Of a DNA stretch of 64,000 bases, positions 18,051-26,876 are shown in pieces. A program made the position numbers and the translations under genes. The first letter of the stretch is position 1, and the number at the start of each line of letters is the position of its first letter. Where the stretch lies: the NCBI GenBank assembly GCA_903928445.1, contig CAIYRB010000163.1, forward strand, positions 29,654 through 93,653, read 5' to 3'. The DNA is from an uncultured Pseudomonadota bacterium. Its GTDB lineage: Bacteria; Bdellovibrionota_B; Oligoflexia; Oligoflexales; CAIYRB01. The notes under the pieces were generated by a model. The model saw only the letters and a list, made by a program, of their open reading frames with translations. It ran no database searches and was not told the origin of the DNA.

Positions 18051-19577
18051 TTAAATTTTATTTGGTGTGGAGCAGCGTGGCTTTTGACTAAACGCCTCTA
18101 GCCTGAGCCCGTGCCACGCCACATAGATGAGGCGCAGCAGGCGCGGCGTATAGAGTGCATCGACGAAGCGGTCAAAACGCCGGAGTTTTTCCCGCGTGTA
18201 CGGATACCAATTGGCCTCGATTTTGCTGTTGGCTTGATCGATCAGCACCGCCTTGCTGCGGGTGAAGCCGAGCAGACCCTCCGGCCCGCGCAGTTTGCCA
18301 AAGCCACTTTTTTTGGCGCCACCAAAGGGGAGGCCAGGATTGCCTTCGCTCATATTGACGTTGTTGATCGACACGCCGCCGACTTCAAGCGCCGCGGCGA
18401 CGCGCATGGCGCGTTTCTTGTCGGCGCTGAAGACACTGGCGCACAGGCCGTAGTCGCTAGCATTGGCCAGGTGCACGGCCTCGGCTTCATCTTGGAATGC
18501 CATCACCGGCAAGACCGGACCAAAGGTTTCTTCGCGCCAAACCAGCATGTCGGTGGTGATCTGGTCTAAGATGATCGGTGTCACCAACAAATGATCTTTA
18601 GTTGGGACTTGGCCAAAACGCAAACGGGCGCCCTTTGCTAGGGCATCCTCGACGTGTTGGGTCACTTTGTCGCGTTGAAAGGCCACCGTCATGCGGCCAA
18701 GGTCGGCATCGCCCGGATCGTCTGAGCGCACCACCAGGCGTTTCGCCTCGGCCACCAGTTGTTCTAGGAACGGCTCATACACCGCTGACTCGACCAGCAG
18801 CCGCTCGACGCCGCTGCAAGACTGGCCAGCGTTGGTGAATGCCCCCCAAAGGGCCCCGGCGACTGGACGCCGCAGGGGTGAATCGGCGAAGACGATCATG
18901 GCATCTTTGCCGCCCAGTTCGAGTTCAACCGGAATCAGCTGACGCGCGGCTTGCGCCATGATCTTGGCGCCGGTGGGTCCGCTGCCGGTAAAAAAGATCT
19001 TCGCTGGACCCTGTTCGATCAGCGCTTCGCCGACCGCGCCATCACCGTAGACAATCTGCACCAAGGCCTGCAGCACTGGCGACGTCGCCAGACAGGCCTC
19101 AAGTAGACCGGTGCAGGGTGTGTGCTCAGATGGCTTGTACACGACCGCGTTGCCGGTGACTACCGCGGCAGCGATCGCCGTCACGGCGTTGTGAAAGGGA
19201 TAATTCCAGGGGCATATGACCAGCACCACGCCTAGGGCTTCGTGCAGCAGCAGCGATTTTTTACCGAATAAAGTAATCGGTGTTTTGACGCGCTCCGGAG
19301 CCAAGAGCGCTTGTGCATTGGCCTCAAGCCAGGTGATCCAGTCGACCGTGCCGATGATCTCGGCGATCAGGGCATCGGTGCGGCATTTGCCCACCTCCGC
19401 CATGACGCGCTCGACGATGCTGGTCCTGCTGCGTAGGATCTCCGCCTTCAACTTAGCAAGCTCAGCGAGGCGCGCGGCGATGCTTAAGTGGCGGTAGCGG
19501 TCAAAGCCCTGTTGTGCGGCGGAAAATGCTTGCTGCGGCGCGTCCATCGGACCTACGGCTGCTGACGTCGGATGCAT
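18051..19577 (-). CDS. NAD(P)-dependent aldehyde dehydrogenase
   Basis: A 508-residue aldehyde dehydrogenase that oxidises an aldehyde to the acid. Visible signatures are the PWNYPFHN cofactor-site block, FTGSGPTGAKIM (NAD-binding loop), ELGGKDAMIV with the catalytic general-base Glu, and GQSCSGVERLLV with the nucleophile Cys. The C-terminal 50 residues (YTREKLRRFDRF onwards) form an extension with hydrophobic character, as in class-3 and membrane-associated fatty aldehyde dehydrogenases, so medium/long-chain aldehydes are plausible substrates. The ATG at 19577 has AGGAGA upstream. It is convergent with the FAD oxidase; no operon partner. Confidence 0.9.
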   Translation of the reverse strand: MHPTSAAVGPMDAPQQAFSAAQQGFDRYRHLSIAARLAELAKLKAEILRSRTSIVERVMAEVGKCRTDALIAEIIGTVDWITWLEANAQALLAPERVKTPITLFGKKSLLLHEALGVVLVICPWNYPFHNAVTAIAAAVVTGNAVVYKPSEHTPCTGLLEACLATSPVLQALVQIVYGDGAVGEALIEQGPAKIFFTGSGPTGAKIMAQAARQLIPVELELGGKDAMIVFADSPLRRPVAGALWGAFTNAGQSCSGVERLLVESAVYEPFLEQLVAEAKRLVVRSDDPGDADLGRMTVAFQRDKVTQHVEDALAKGARLRFGQVPTKDHLLVTPIILDQITTDMLVWREETFGPVLPVMAFQDEAEAVHLANASDYGLCASVFSADKKRAMRVAAALEVGGVSINNVNMSEGNPGLPFGGAKKSGFGKLRGPEGLLGFTRSKAVLIDQANSKIEANWYPYTREKLRRFDRFVDALYTPRLLRLIYVAWHGLRLEAFSQKPRCSTPNKI

Positions 19578-19729
19578 CCTGCTCTCCTTCTAGACCAACG
19601 CCGGGGTGGGACGGCGGGAGGGAATCCTAGCATGGTCTTCTAGCCTGGTCTTTCGGATCATCGTGCTGGTTTCCGCAGATTGGCTATTTTATAGTGTTAC
19701 GACTTTGAGTCTCTAGTCGGAGTTCCTCC

Positions 19730-20257
19730 TTGCCTACAGCTAAGACAACTAAGACAGCTAAAACCAAAAAAGCAGCGGAAATCGCTAAACAACCATTTTG
19801 GCAGCGTAAAACCTTGGCGCAGCTGAACCGCAAGGAATGGGAGTCCCTGTGCGACGGGTGCGGCCGCTGCTGTTTAAACAAGTTCGAGGAAGACAGCGGT
19901 GAGATCCTCTACACCGACGTCGCCTGCAAGCTGCTGAATACCGAGTCCTGCCGCTGTGGCAACTACCGGCAGCGGCAAAAGCTGGTGCCAGATTGCGTCA
20001 ATCTGACGGTCGAGACCATGCTAGACATGACCTGTTTACCTCCCACCTGCGGCTACCGGCTGCTCCAGGAGGGTAAAAAACTCTATTGGTGGCACCCACT
20101 TGTCTCCGGTCGTGCGGATTCGGTGCACGAGGCCGGGATCTCCGTGCGCGGGCGGGTGGTGTCCGAGCTTGGGTTGTCCGAGGCCGAGATCGAACAGCGC
20201 CTGGTGCGTTGGCCACAGAGTAAAACCGCGTTAAAGCGCCCAAAAAGCGGCGGTTAA
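19730..20257 (+). CDS. ycgN: YcgN/UPF0260 cysteine-cluster protein
   Basis: A 175-residue protein beginning at a TTG with GGAG seven bases upstream; no in-frame ATG exists before residue 93, so TTG is required. A Lys/Ala/Thr-rich leader of about 22 residues precedes the conserved block [20 protein letters not shown], then CDGCGRCC (about 42-49), further Cys at CRCGNY and CLPPTC. These are the CxxCxxxCC-type cysteines of the UPF0260 family (E. coli YcgN), thought to chelate a metal or iron-sulfur cluster. Function is not established in the family. It stands alone, with a 160-base gap on the 3' side. Confidence 0.88.
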   Translation: MPTAKTTKTAKTKKAAEIAKQPFWQRKTLAQLNRKEWESLCDGCGRCCLNKFEEDSGEILYTDVACKLLNTESCRCGNYRQRQKLVPDCVNLTVETMLDMTCLPPTCGYRLLQEGKKLYWWHPLVSGRADSVHEAGISVRGRVVSELGLSEAEIEQRLVRWPQSKTALKRPKSGG

Positions 20258-20419
20258 GATCGTAGCAAATTTTTGCTTTTGGGCGATCTTTAGAAAAAAG
20301 CACTAGACCAGGCCCGCCACGGACGCTATATCAGCCCCGACAAAGCACACCCGTATAAGCTGGAGATTGGTCCAGCGTTTCTACCAGACACCGTAATGTC
20401 TGCCTATGAGGAGCCCGGA

Positions 20420-20974
20420 ATGTCTAGAAGTGTAGGTTCGTTAGCGTCTTGTTGTGCGACCTTTGTGATGGCTCTGTGGGCAGGGGTTGCCCAAGCTGGC
20501 CAGGGTCCTCAAGGCCCGGATCAGGGTGCGGATCAGGGCCAGGCTCTGGCCCCGCAAATTTCCGGGATCCCTGCCTGTTTTGACACCAACCACGTCGTTC
20601 TCGAGATCAACAACATCCAGGTCGCGTACTGGAAGACGACGACGCCTAACCAGTTCCACAGCCGGGCTCACGTCCGTGGCCCGGTGGTACGGATCTACAA
20701 TGACCATGCCGGTCACAATCACATGAGCGTCCAGATCGGCAGCACCGCCGACGTCGCCATCGAGTTGATTTATAATCAGGAGTTTGGCGCCTTGCCCGAG
20801 GTAGTCGTGGGCGCTGAGGTTGAGACCTGCGGCGACTACATCACCTCGACGGCTCAGTCTGGGACCTACCCGGCATCTCCGGATGGAGCCATCGTGCATT
20901 GGGTCCACCGCTCGACCAGGCCCGGCCATGAATCGGGCTATGTCGCGATCTCCGGCGTTGTCTACGGTTACTAG
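20420..20974 (+). CDS. Secreted DUF3465-family protein
   Basis: A 184-residue protein. The ATG at 20420 is chosen because GAGGAG lies six bases upstream and the product then starts with a good signal peptide (MSRSVGSLASCCATF, cleavage near VAQAGQG). The mature part starts with a short Gly/Gln/Pro/Asp stretch. The C-terminal block DGAIVHWVHRSTRPGHESGY is the signature end of DUF3465 proteins, which are small secreted domains predicted to form an OB-like beta barrel. Biochemical role is unknown. It is convergent with malic enzyme, the stops being only four bases apart. Confidence 0.7.
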   Translation: MSRSVGSLASCCATFVMALWAGVAQAGQGPQGPDQGADQGQALAPQISGIPACFDTNHVVLEINNIQVAYWKTTTPNQFHSRAHVRGPVVRIYNDHAGHNHMSVQIGSTADVAIELIYNQEFGALPEVVVGAEVETCGDYITSTAQSGTYPASPDGAIVHWVHRSTRPGHESGYVAISGVVYGY

Positions 20975-20978
20975 CACA

Positions 20979-22307
20979 TTACGGTTTAGGGGGCGGCGCG
21001 AGCAACTGCGTGACCACCTCCGACGGTCTTAGCAGGCGCCCGATTTGCTCACGGTAGCGGTCGATGTCGACATGCAGCCGCGCCACTCCTGAGTCCATCG
21101 CCGCTTTTGCCACCGCGGGTGCGACGTGAAAGAGGACGCGTGGATCCACTGGCTTTGGGATCAGGTAGTCGCGACCAAATTGGTACGACTCGCTGTCTTT
21201 GTAGGCCCGCATCACGACCTCCGGCACCGGCTCCTTGGCCAAGGCGGCAATTGCGAGCGCCGCGGCCAGCTTCATCGCTTCATTGACCGTGGTGGCGCGC
21301 ACATCCAGAGCGCCGCGAAAGATGTAGGGAAAGCCGAGCACGTTATTTACCTGATTGGGAAAGTCTGAGCGCCCTGTGGCGATGATGGCGTCCGGTCGTA
21401 CCTGCCTAGCCAAGTCTGGGTCGATCTCGGGGTCAGGGTTGGCCAAGGCAAAGATGATCGGCGTTACGCCCATTCCTTTGAGCATCTCGGCGCTCAAGGC
21501 ATTGGCGGCAGAGACGCCAACGAAGGCATCAGCGCCCCTTAGGGCCTCGGCCATGGTGCGCAGTGCGGTTGTTTTGGCAAAACGTTGCTTATATTTGTTT
21601 AGGTCCGTCCGGCCATCATGAACCACGCCTTTGCTGTCGCAAAGCGTCAGGTTTTTTGCCTTAACACCAAGCGATAGAAACAACGAGGCGCAGGCGATCG
21701 CTGCGGCTCCGGCGCCGGAGAAGACGACGTGGACCTCGCTAATCGACTTTTTCGCTACCTCTAACGCATTGAGGAAGGCGGCGCCGGCGATGATGGCCGT
21801 GCCGTGCTGGTCATCGTGAAAGACGGGAATCTGCATCTGCGCGCGCAGCTGCTCCTCGATGTAAAAGCATTCCGGGGCTTTGATATCCTCGAGATTGATG
21901 CCGCCAAAGGTTGGCTCCATGGCCTTGACCGCGGCAATGAAGACATCCGGATCATTGGCGTCCAGCTCGATATCAAAGACGTCGATGTCGGCAAAGCGCT
22001 TAAACAGCATCGCTTTACCTTCCATCACCGGCTTGGCTGCATGTGGGCCGATATCCCCAAGTCCAAGCACCGCCGTGCCGTTGGTGATGACTCCGACGAG
22101 GTTGCTGCGGCCGGTGTATTGAAAAGAGTCGCTCGCGTTTTTTGCGATCGCTAAACAGGGGGCGGCAACCCCCGGAGTGTACGCGAGCGATAGATCCTGT
22201 TGCGTATCAAGCGGCTTTTTAATGCCGGTAAAGGTCTTGCCGCGCGGTTCGCGTGCATGATACTCCAGGGCTGCAACTTTAAGCTGTTCTCTTAGTTCGT
22301 CGCGCAT
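20979..22307 (-). CDS. NADP-type malic enzyme (MaeB-like, without phosphotransacetylase domain)
   Basis: A 442-residue enzyme for oxidative decarboxylation of malate to pyruvate with reduction of NAD(P). The catalytic Tyr lies in [11 protein letters not shown], the nucleotide and substrate blocks are [15 protein letters not shown] and [12 protein letters not shown] (metal-binding acidic residues), and the Rossmann loop is [12 protein letters not shown]. The length matches the catalytic part of E. coli MaeB; the C-terminal PTA-like domain is absent, which removes the usual acetyl-CoA-responsive part. The ATG at 22307 has AGGAGG four bases upstream; a TTG one codon earlier is less likely. Confidence 0.93.
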   Translation of the reverse strand: MRDELREQLKVAALEYHAREPRGKTFTGIKKPLDTQQDLSLAYTPGVAAPCLAIAKNASDSFQYTGRSNLVGVITNGTAVLGLGDIGPHAAKPVMEGKAMLFKRFADIDVFDIELDANDPDVFIAAVKAMEPTFGGINLEDIKAPECFYIEEQLRAQMQIPVFHDDQHGTAIIAGAAFLNALEVAKKSISEVHVVFSGAGAAAIACASLFLSLGVKAKNLTLCDSKGVVHDGRTDLNKYKQRFAKTTALRTMAEALRGADAFVGVSAANALSAEMLKGMGVTPIIFALANPDPEIDPDLARQVRPDAIIATGRSDFPNQVNNVLGFPYIFRGALDVRATTVNEAMKLAAALAIAALAKEPVPEVVMRAYKDSESYQFGRDYLIPKPVDPRVLFHVAPAVAKAAMDSGVARLHVDIDRYREQIGRLLRPSEVVTQLLAPPPKP

Positions 22308-22387
22308 CAAGCCTCCTGCTTACGCTTGCCTGCCTGTGCAGTTGGGAAAATGCCAAACTCAGTTTTACCGGTGCGACTCGGCCGTAC

Positions 22388-22416
22388 TGGACGATTTAGT
22401 ACGCCAGAGATATAAT
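22388..22416 (+). promoter_or_regulatory. Sigma70-like promoter upstream of the GH31 gene
   Basis: TGGACG (22388-22393) and a perfect TATAAT (22411-22416) are separated by 17 bases, giving a start of transcription about 75 bases before the TTG start codon at 22500. Confidence 0.55.
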
Positions 22417-22499
22417 CAGGGTATCCCAAGAAAATCTGTGCCGCTTCAACTATTGCTGGCTCTTCCTTTCACTCTTGTCCCCAATCTGGAGAGACAACC

Positions 22500-25061
22500 T
22501 TGCCTGACCTTAGTCCTATGCTAAGGGCTGTATTGCTCTACGGCCAACGCTGTTGTGTGGTTGTGTGCGTTGCCGCTGCGGTGATGCCCAGTCCGCTGTA
22601 CGCGGCGCGGCAGTGGCAAAAGCGGCTGGCCGCACGTGCTCCCGGCTTGCCGGTGGTGCACCACTTGAACGAATATAGCTGTATGACACTCACCGCCAAT
22701 GCTGGGGGTGTGGTCGTCGAGACCAGTGGCGCAGCAAAAATTGAGCTGGTCTGGGCTGCGCCGCAGGTGCTCCGCGTGTTTGTCGCGATCGATGGACAAT
22801 TGCGCAAAGAGGCGTCGTTTGCTGTTACCGATAAGGCCTTTGCCGAGGTGCCATTCACCGTTCGCGAGCTGGAGGCCGATTTTCGCGTCTCCAGCCAGGG
22901 TCTGACGGCACGGATTGACAAGAAGTCCTGTCGGATCGCCTTTTACACGGCTGACGACCAGCGCTTGATCTCGGCCGAGGAGCCATTTTACGGGCTTGGT
23001 TGGAGTGACGACGGCTCGCGATTTGTCTACCGAGCCATGGGTTCAACGGAGCATTTCTACGGCCTAGGCCAAGACAACGAGGCCTATCTTGGCCGGCTCG
23101 ATCGGCGTGGGACCAAGCGCGACCTGTGGACCGGCCAGAAGATCAATAAGGGTCGGGTTACCGCTGAGATCCCGATTCCATTTTTTATGAGTACGGGGAA
23201 CCAGGGGGGAGGCTACGGAATCTTTTTTGATAACAGCTTTCGCGCCCAATTTGATATGGGAGCGGAGTCGTCCGAGCATTATTCATGGAAGGCGCGCGGC
23301 GGCGATCTGTTGTTTTATTTTATTGCTGGCCCTTCCTTTCCGAGCATCCTGCAAAGCTACACGGCGTTAACCGGGCGGATGCCGATGCCGCCGCTGTGGA
23401 CCCTGGGCTTTATCCAAAGCAAGTGCACCTATTGGGACTGGCGCGAGATCGATGAAGTTGCGGGCGAGATGCGCAAACGGGGCCTGCCTTTGGACGCCAT
23501 GGTGTTCGACTACGATTGGGCGGAGAACATCCAGAATTTTCGTTGGAGCAGTCGCTGGCAAAACCAAAGTCCAGCGAAGCTCAGTAGCTACGCCGCAGCT
23601 GGAGTCAACTTCCTGCTATCGACTTCTGGACCAATGATCAGGCGTGATAGCAGCAACTATGAAGATGCCAAGCGGCGCAATCTGCTCGCTACGGACGGCG
23701 AGGGTCAGCCGGTCACCTGCGGCTACTATGGCGGCGACCTCCTCGACGTCACGGCCCCTGGCATGAAGTCTTGGCTGTGGTCGCAGTTAGAACATCTGCA
23801 TCAAGAAGGCATTCAGGGTTGGTGGCTGGACCTCACCGAGCCGGAGGGTGAGCCCCCACAGACAGTCTACCACGGCGGCCAAAGTGCCAAGATTCACAAT
23901 GCCTATTCCCTCCTCAACAGCAAGAACTACTACGAGATGCTGACCGAACATGCACCCGATAGTCGCGCCTTTATCCTGACTCGCACCGGTTCTCCCGGTA
24001 TACAGAAATATGGTGCGGCGGTGTGGAGCGGCGATATCAATTCGGACTACGAAACACTGACAGCTCATGTTCCCGAAGCCCTCAACACGGCGATGTCTGG
24101 AATTCCACTGTGGACCCAGGATTCCGGCGGCTTTCTCACCGGTCTGTACAAGGACAACCTCAAAGATCATGGCCTGCTGTATCAGCGCTGGTTGCAGTTT
24201 TCCACCTTCACGCCGATCACTCGGGCGCACCACGTTGGCCCGTCGGCTCCGTATATGTTTGGCGCCGATGTCGAAGCAGGTAGCAAGCACTACTTGGACT
24301 TGCGCTACCGTCTGCTGCCATACATCTATTCCTACCACTGGCAAGCGCACAACACCGGCGCTCCGCTGATGCGTCCTTTAGTCTACGCCTACCAAGACGA
24401 CCCCAACGTCACCAACCTCAAGACCCAGTACTTGTTTGGCAACGAGCTGATGGTCGCGCCCATCGTCACCGAAGGGACGACCTCGCGTCAGGTCTACTTT
24501 CCTGCCGGCCGCTGGATCGACTTCGACACCGGTCGAGTCTACAGTGGTGGCGACACCTATTCGGTCGATGCGCCGCAAGACCGCATCCCCTTGTTTATTC
24601 GTAGCGGTGCGATCATTCCTCAGGCGCCGTCGATGCAATACACCGCGGAGAAGCCGTGGGATCCGTTGACCATCGAGGTGTTTCCCGACGGTGAGTCGCA
24701 GTTCTTGCTTTATAACGACGATGGCCGCACCACCAGTTACGCAAGCGGCCGCCAGTTTACCGAAACCCAATTGACCAGTCGGGTCATGCGCGACCAGCGT
24801 GTGGACCTGACTATCGACGAATCCAACAAGTTATACACCCCAAACACGTATCTCTTTGTCGTGCATCTGGCAAAGGCCCCAGCGCAAGTGCTTAGCGCTG
24901 GCCGTCGTCTCGTGGCCTTTGTCGACCGTGCCACACTGGATACTCACAGCAATGGCTACTATTGGGATGCGCCCGCCGGCGTACTTTACGCCAAGCTGCA
25001 CACGAGCGATAAACTCCACTACGAGCTGAGCTTGCTATCTGATTCTGCTAGCACTCGCTAG
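22500..25061 (+). CDS. Secreted glycoside hydrolase family 31 (alpha-glucosidase/alpha-xylosidase type)
   Basis: An 853-residue retaining alpha-glycosidase. The TTG start has GGAGAG six bases upstream and yields a signal peptide (hydrophobic residues about 9-30, cleavage near LYAARQ). The N-terminal beta-sandwich spans about 40-285, then the TIM barrel starts at PPLWTLGFIQSK. The nucleophile is Asp444 in GWWLDLTEPEGEP and the acid/base is Asp512 in AVWSGDINSDYETL; both match the GH31 catalytic blocks. C-terminal beta domains follow (DRIPLFIRSGAIIPQAP). The DLTEPE form of the nucleophile loop is found in several GH31 subfamilies, so the substrate (glucosyl, xylosyl or galactosyl) is open. It would act in the periplasm or outside. 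Confidence 0.9.
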   Translation: MPDLSPMLRAVLLYGQRCCVVVCVAAAVMPSPLYAARQWQKRLAARAPGLPVVHHLNEYSCMTLTANAGGVVVETSGAAKIELVWAAPQVLRVFVAIDGQLRKEASFAVTDKAFAEVPFTVRELEADFRVSSQGLTARIDKKSCRIAFYTADDQRLISAEEPFYGLGWSDDGSRFVYRAMGSTEHFYGLGQDNEAYLGRLDRRGTKRDLWTGQKINKGRVTAEIPIPFFMSTGNQGGGYGIFFDNSFRAQFDMGAESSEHYSWKARGGDLLFYFIAGPSFPSILQSYTALTGRMPMPPLWTLGFIQSKCTYWDWREIDEVAGEMRKRGLPLDAMVFDYDWAENIQNFRWSSRWQNQSPAKLSSYAAAGVNFLLSTSGPMIRRDSSNYEDAKRRNLLATDGEGQPVTCGYYGGDLLDVTAPGMKSWLWSQLEHLHQEGIQGWWLDLTEPEGEPPQTVYHGGQSAKIHNAYSLLNSKNYYEMLTEHAPDSRAFILTRTGSPGIQKYGAAVWSGDINSDYETLTAHVPEALNTAMSGIPLWTQDSGGFLTGLYKDNLKDHGLLYQRWLQFSTFTPITRAHHVGPSAPYMFGADVEAGSKHYLDLRYRLLPYIYSYHWQAHNTGAPLMRPLVYAYQDDPNVTNLKTQYLFGNELMVAPIVTEGTTSRQVYFPAGRWIDFDTGRVYSGGDTYSVDAPQDRIPLFIRSGAIIPQAPSMQYTAEKPWDPLTIEVFPDGESQFLLYNDDGRTTSYASGRQFTETQLTSRVMRDQRVDLTIDESNKLYTPNTYLFVVHLAKAPAQVLSAGRRLVAFVDRATLDTHSNGYYWDAPAGVLYAKLHTSDKLHYELSLLSDSASTR

Positions 25062-25102
25062 AGCTGCGTCAATGGCCGCGCTGTGCCAACAACGCGCAGC
25101 TC
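25061..25102. terminator. Inverted repeat at the end of the GH31 gene
   Basis: GAGCTGCG (25061-25068, starting on the last base of the stop codon) pairs with CGCAGCTC (25095-25102). The following sequence is AU-rich but lacks a U-run. Possible transcription end or mRNA-stabilising stem. Confidence 0.3.
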
Positions 25103-25282
25103 CTATATATTATCCTGGAATTTTCGGACAGCCTCTAAATATCTGGCAATGCGTCGGCTGCCGCGGCCTGCTGCCGCCGGCGATCGCAGTCCTTTCCTCA
25201 CTATGATGTTGCAATTAGTGTTGCAAATGATACATTTAAGTCTGTAAAAAAGGTTGCTATCCAAGACAATAAGGCGCTAAAA

Positions 25283-26596
25283 ATGAAAAGGCTCGCACTA
25301 GCGAGGCTCGAAGAATGGCGAAAGCAGTCGTCGCGAAAGCCGCTATTGATTGATGGTGCTAGGCAAACCGGTAAGACCTATCTCGTTGAGAAGATTTTTG
25401 GCGCCCAAGCATTCGCGCGGATCCATAAGTTTGATTTTCGTGAAGACCGAGCACTGCATCGGTACTTTAGCGCGGGCCTCGACCCCAATCAGTTGATCAA
25501 AAGCCTGGAACTGCATCGGGGACAAGACATCTCACTTGCGACCGACCTGATTTTTTTTGATGAGGTCGGCGAATGTCAGGGCGCTGTCGATGCGCTGAAG
25601 TACTTTTGCGAGAAGATGCCGCACGTATTTCTCGTCGCCAGCGGTTCGAACATCGGTCTGCTTGACTCCTTTCCCGTCGGTATGGTGCATACCGAAAGCT
25701 TGTTTCCGCTGACTTTTGAAGAGTTTTTGACTGCAGCACAGGAAGCAGACTTACTAGCGGCCTTTAACCATCGCTCGCGGCTCATGCCGGTGCATGATCG
25801 GCTTTGGACGCACTTTCTCGACTACTATTTTGTGGGCGGTATGCCCGAGGCGGTTGATTATTGGTTTAGTTCGGCGCGAAGCCCTGCTGGGATCAACGCG
25901 CGCATCCGCGGCGTCAGCGCCATTCATAGGGACCTTATTGCCGGATATTACCGCGACTTTGGCAAGTACTCGGGTAAGGTCAATGCGCTGCATATCGAGT
26001 CGGTGTTTAATGACATTCCGATCCAGCTAGCGCGGACCATGGATGATTCGGTAAGGCGCTACGCGTTCAAAGATGTTGTTGCGAAAAAGACTCGCTATCT
26101 TGATCTGGCCACGCCGATAGAGTGGTTGTGTAAGACTAAATTAGCGACCAAAAACTACGTCATAGACTGCAAGCCGGTCAGCCCGCTCAAAACACTGATT
26201 AAGCCCAATATGTTTAAGCTGTTTTTCTTCGATATGGGGCTTTTGGGGCATATGCTGGAGATCAGCTACAACGAACACTTAGCGCAATCATTGATGTACA
26301 AGGGCTTCCTGGCCGAAAACTTCGTCCAGTGTGAACTGATCGCTCAGGGAGTTAACCATACCTATTCGTGGTCCGAACGCAATTCAGAGATTGAGTTTAT
26401 ACATAAGACCAAAATGGGTGACCTCATCCCCGTTGAAGTCAAGAGCGGTAAAAGGACTCGCGCCAAGAGCCTAGGCGTCTTTAGTGAGAAGTATTCACCG
26501 GTGCGTACAGTGAAATTAGCCGGCACAGTTGGCGGCAGCAATGATGTTCATCTGGTATGGCCACTCTATTTTGCAAAGTTTTTAGCTGAACTTTGA
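25283..26596 (+). CDS. AAA ATPase with DUF4143 domain
   Basis: A 437-residue protein of the widespread AAA_14 plus DUF4143 family. Walker A is DGARQTGKTYL (about residues 24-34) and Walker B is LIFFDEVGE (about 91-99), followed by the sensor-like VASGSN. The C-terminal DUF4143 part contains FFDMGLLGHML and the nuclease-like SWSERNSEIEF plus IPVEVKSGK, resembling the PD-(D/E)xK core of these proteins (E and K spaced as E-x-K). Family function is not established; roles in mobile or defence contexts are often suggested. It stands alone, has a somewhat lower GC than its neighbours and AT-rich flanks, which would fit independent acquisition. Confidence 0.88.
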   Translation: MKRLALARLEEWRKQSSRKPLLIDGARQTGKTYLVEKIFGAQAFARIHKFDFREDRALHRYFSAGLDPNQLIKSLELHRGQDISLATDLIFFDEVGECQGAVDALKYFCEKMPHVFLVASGSNIGLLDSFPVGMVHTESLFPLTFEEFLTAAQEADLLAAFNHRSRLMPVHDRLWTHFLDYYFVGGMPEAVDYWFSSARSPAGINARIRGVSAIHRDLIAGYYRDFGKYSGKVNALHIESVFNDIPIQLARTMDDSVRRYAFKDVVAKKTRYLDLATPIEWLCKTKLATKNYVIDCKPVSPLKTLIKPNMFKLFFFDMGLLGHMLEISYNEHLAQSLMYKGFLAENFVQCELIAQGVNHTYSWSERNSEIEFIHKTKMGDLIPVEVKSGKRTRAKSLGVFSEKYSPVRTVKLAGTVGGSNDVHLVWPLYFAKFLAEL

Positions 26597-26702
26597 CCGA
26601 GGTTCTTGGTCACTTCGTGCAGTCCCCATTTGCGGGACTGAGCGTCCACGCCGGGCTGAACAGCCGGGTGCGCGCCGGAATGGTCCCCCTAAAATCTGAG
26701 CT

Positions 26703-26730
26703 TCCGTCCCACCGGATTTTTGTTTTTTTT
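26703..26730 (+). terminator. Weak terminator-like hairpin with T-tract
   Basis: TCCG (26703-26706) and CGGA (26713-26716) form a very short stem followed by a run of 13 T in 14 bases (26717-26730). This is the only T-tract in the 26597-26876 gap. An additional CAGTCCC/GGGACTG inverted repeat is at 26620-26640. Confidence 0.35.
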
Positions 26731-26876
26731 AACCTATTGATATTAAACATAAATTTTCGCGCATTAAAGAAATTCCCAAGCTTGACCGAGGACCCTATTG
26801 AGATTCGTTGGAGCGGCTTGCAAGGAGCCACTAGCCGCCAACCGTCTCACCACCACGCTTCGAGGAGGTTCTGTTG

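Noticed and set aside
20441..20977. Minus-strand frame of 178 codons opposite the DUF3465 gene
   Set aside because: The plus strand has signal peptide, Shine-Dalgarno and family motif; the antisense frame has no recognisable feature.
20979..22307. Malic enzyme truncated from a MaeB with a PTA domain
   Set aside because: The frame ends normally, and no phosphotransacetylase remnant was seen downstream on either strand; a single-domain enzyme is a normal family form.
23787..24350. Minus-strand frame of 187 codons within the GH31 gene
   Set aside because: It lies opposite the GH31 catalytic core and has no ribosome-binding site or motif.
25283..26596. Toxin-antitoxin or phage defence island at the AAA/DUF4143 gene
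   Set aside because: There is no partner gene or integrase nearby; a single ATPase is insufficient to claim a system.
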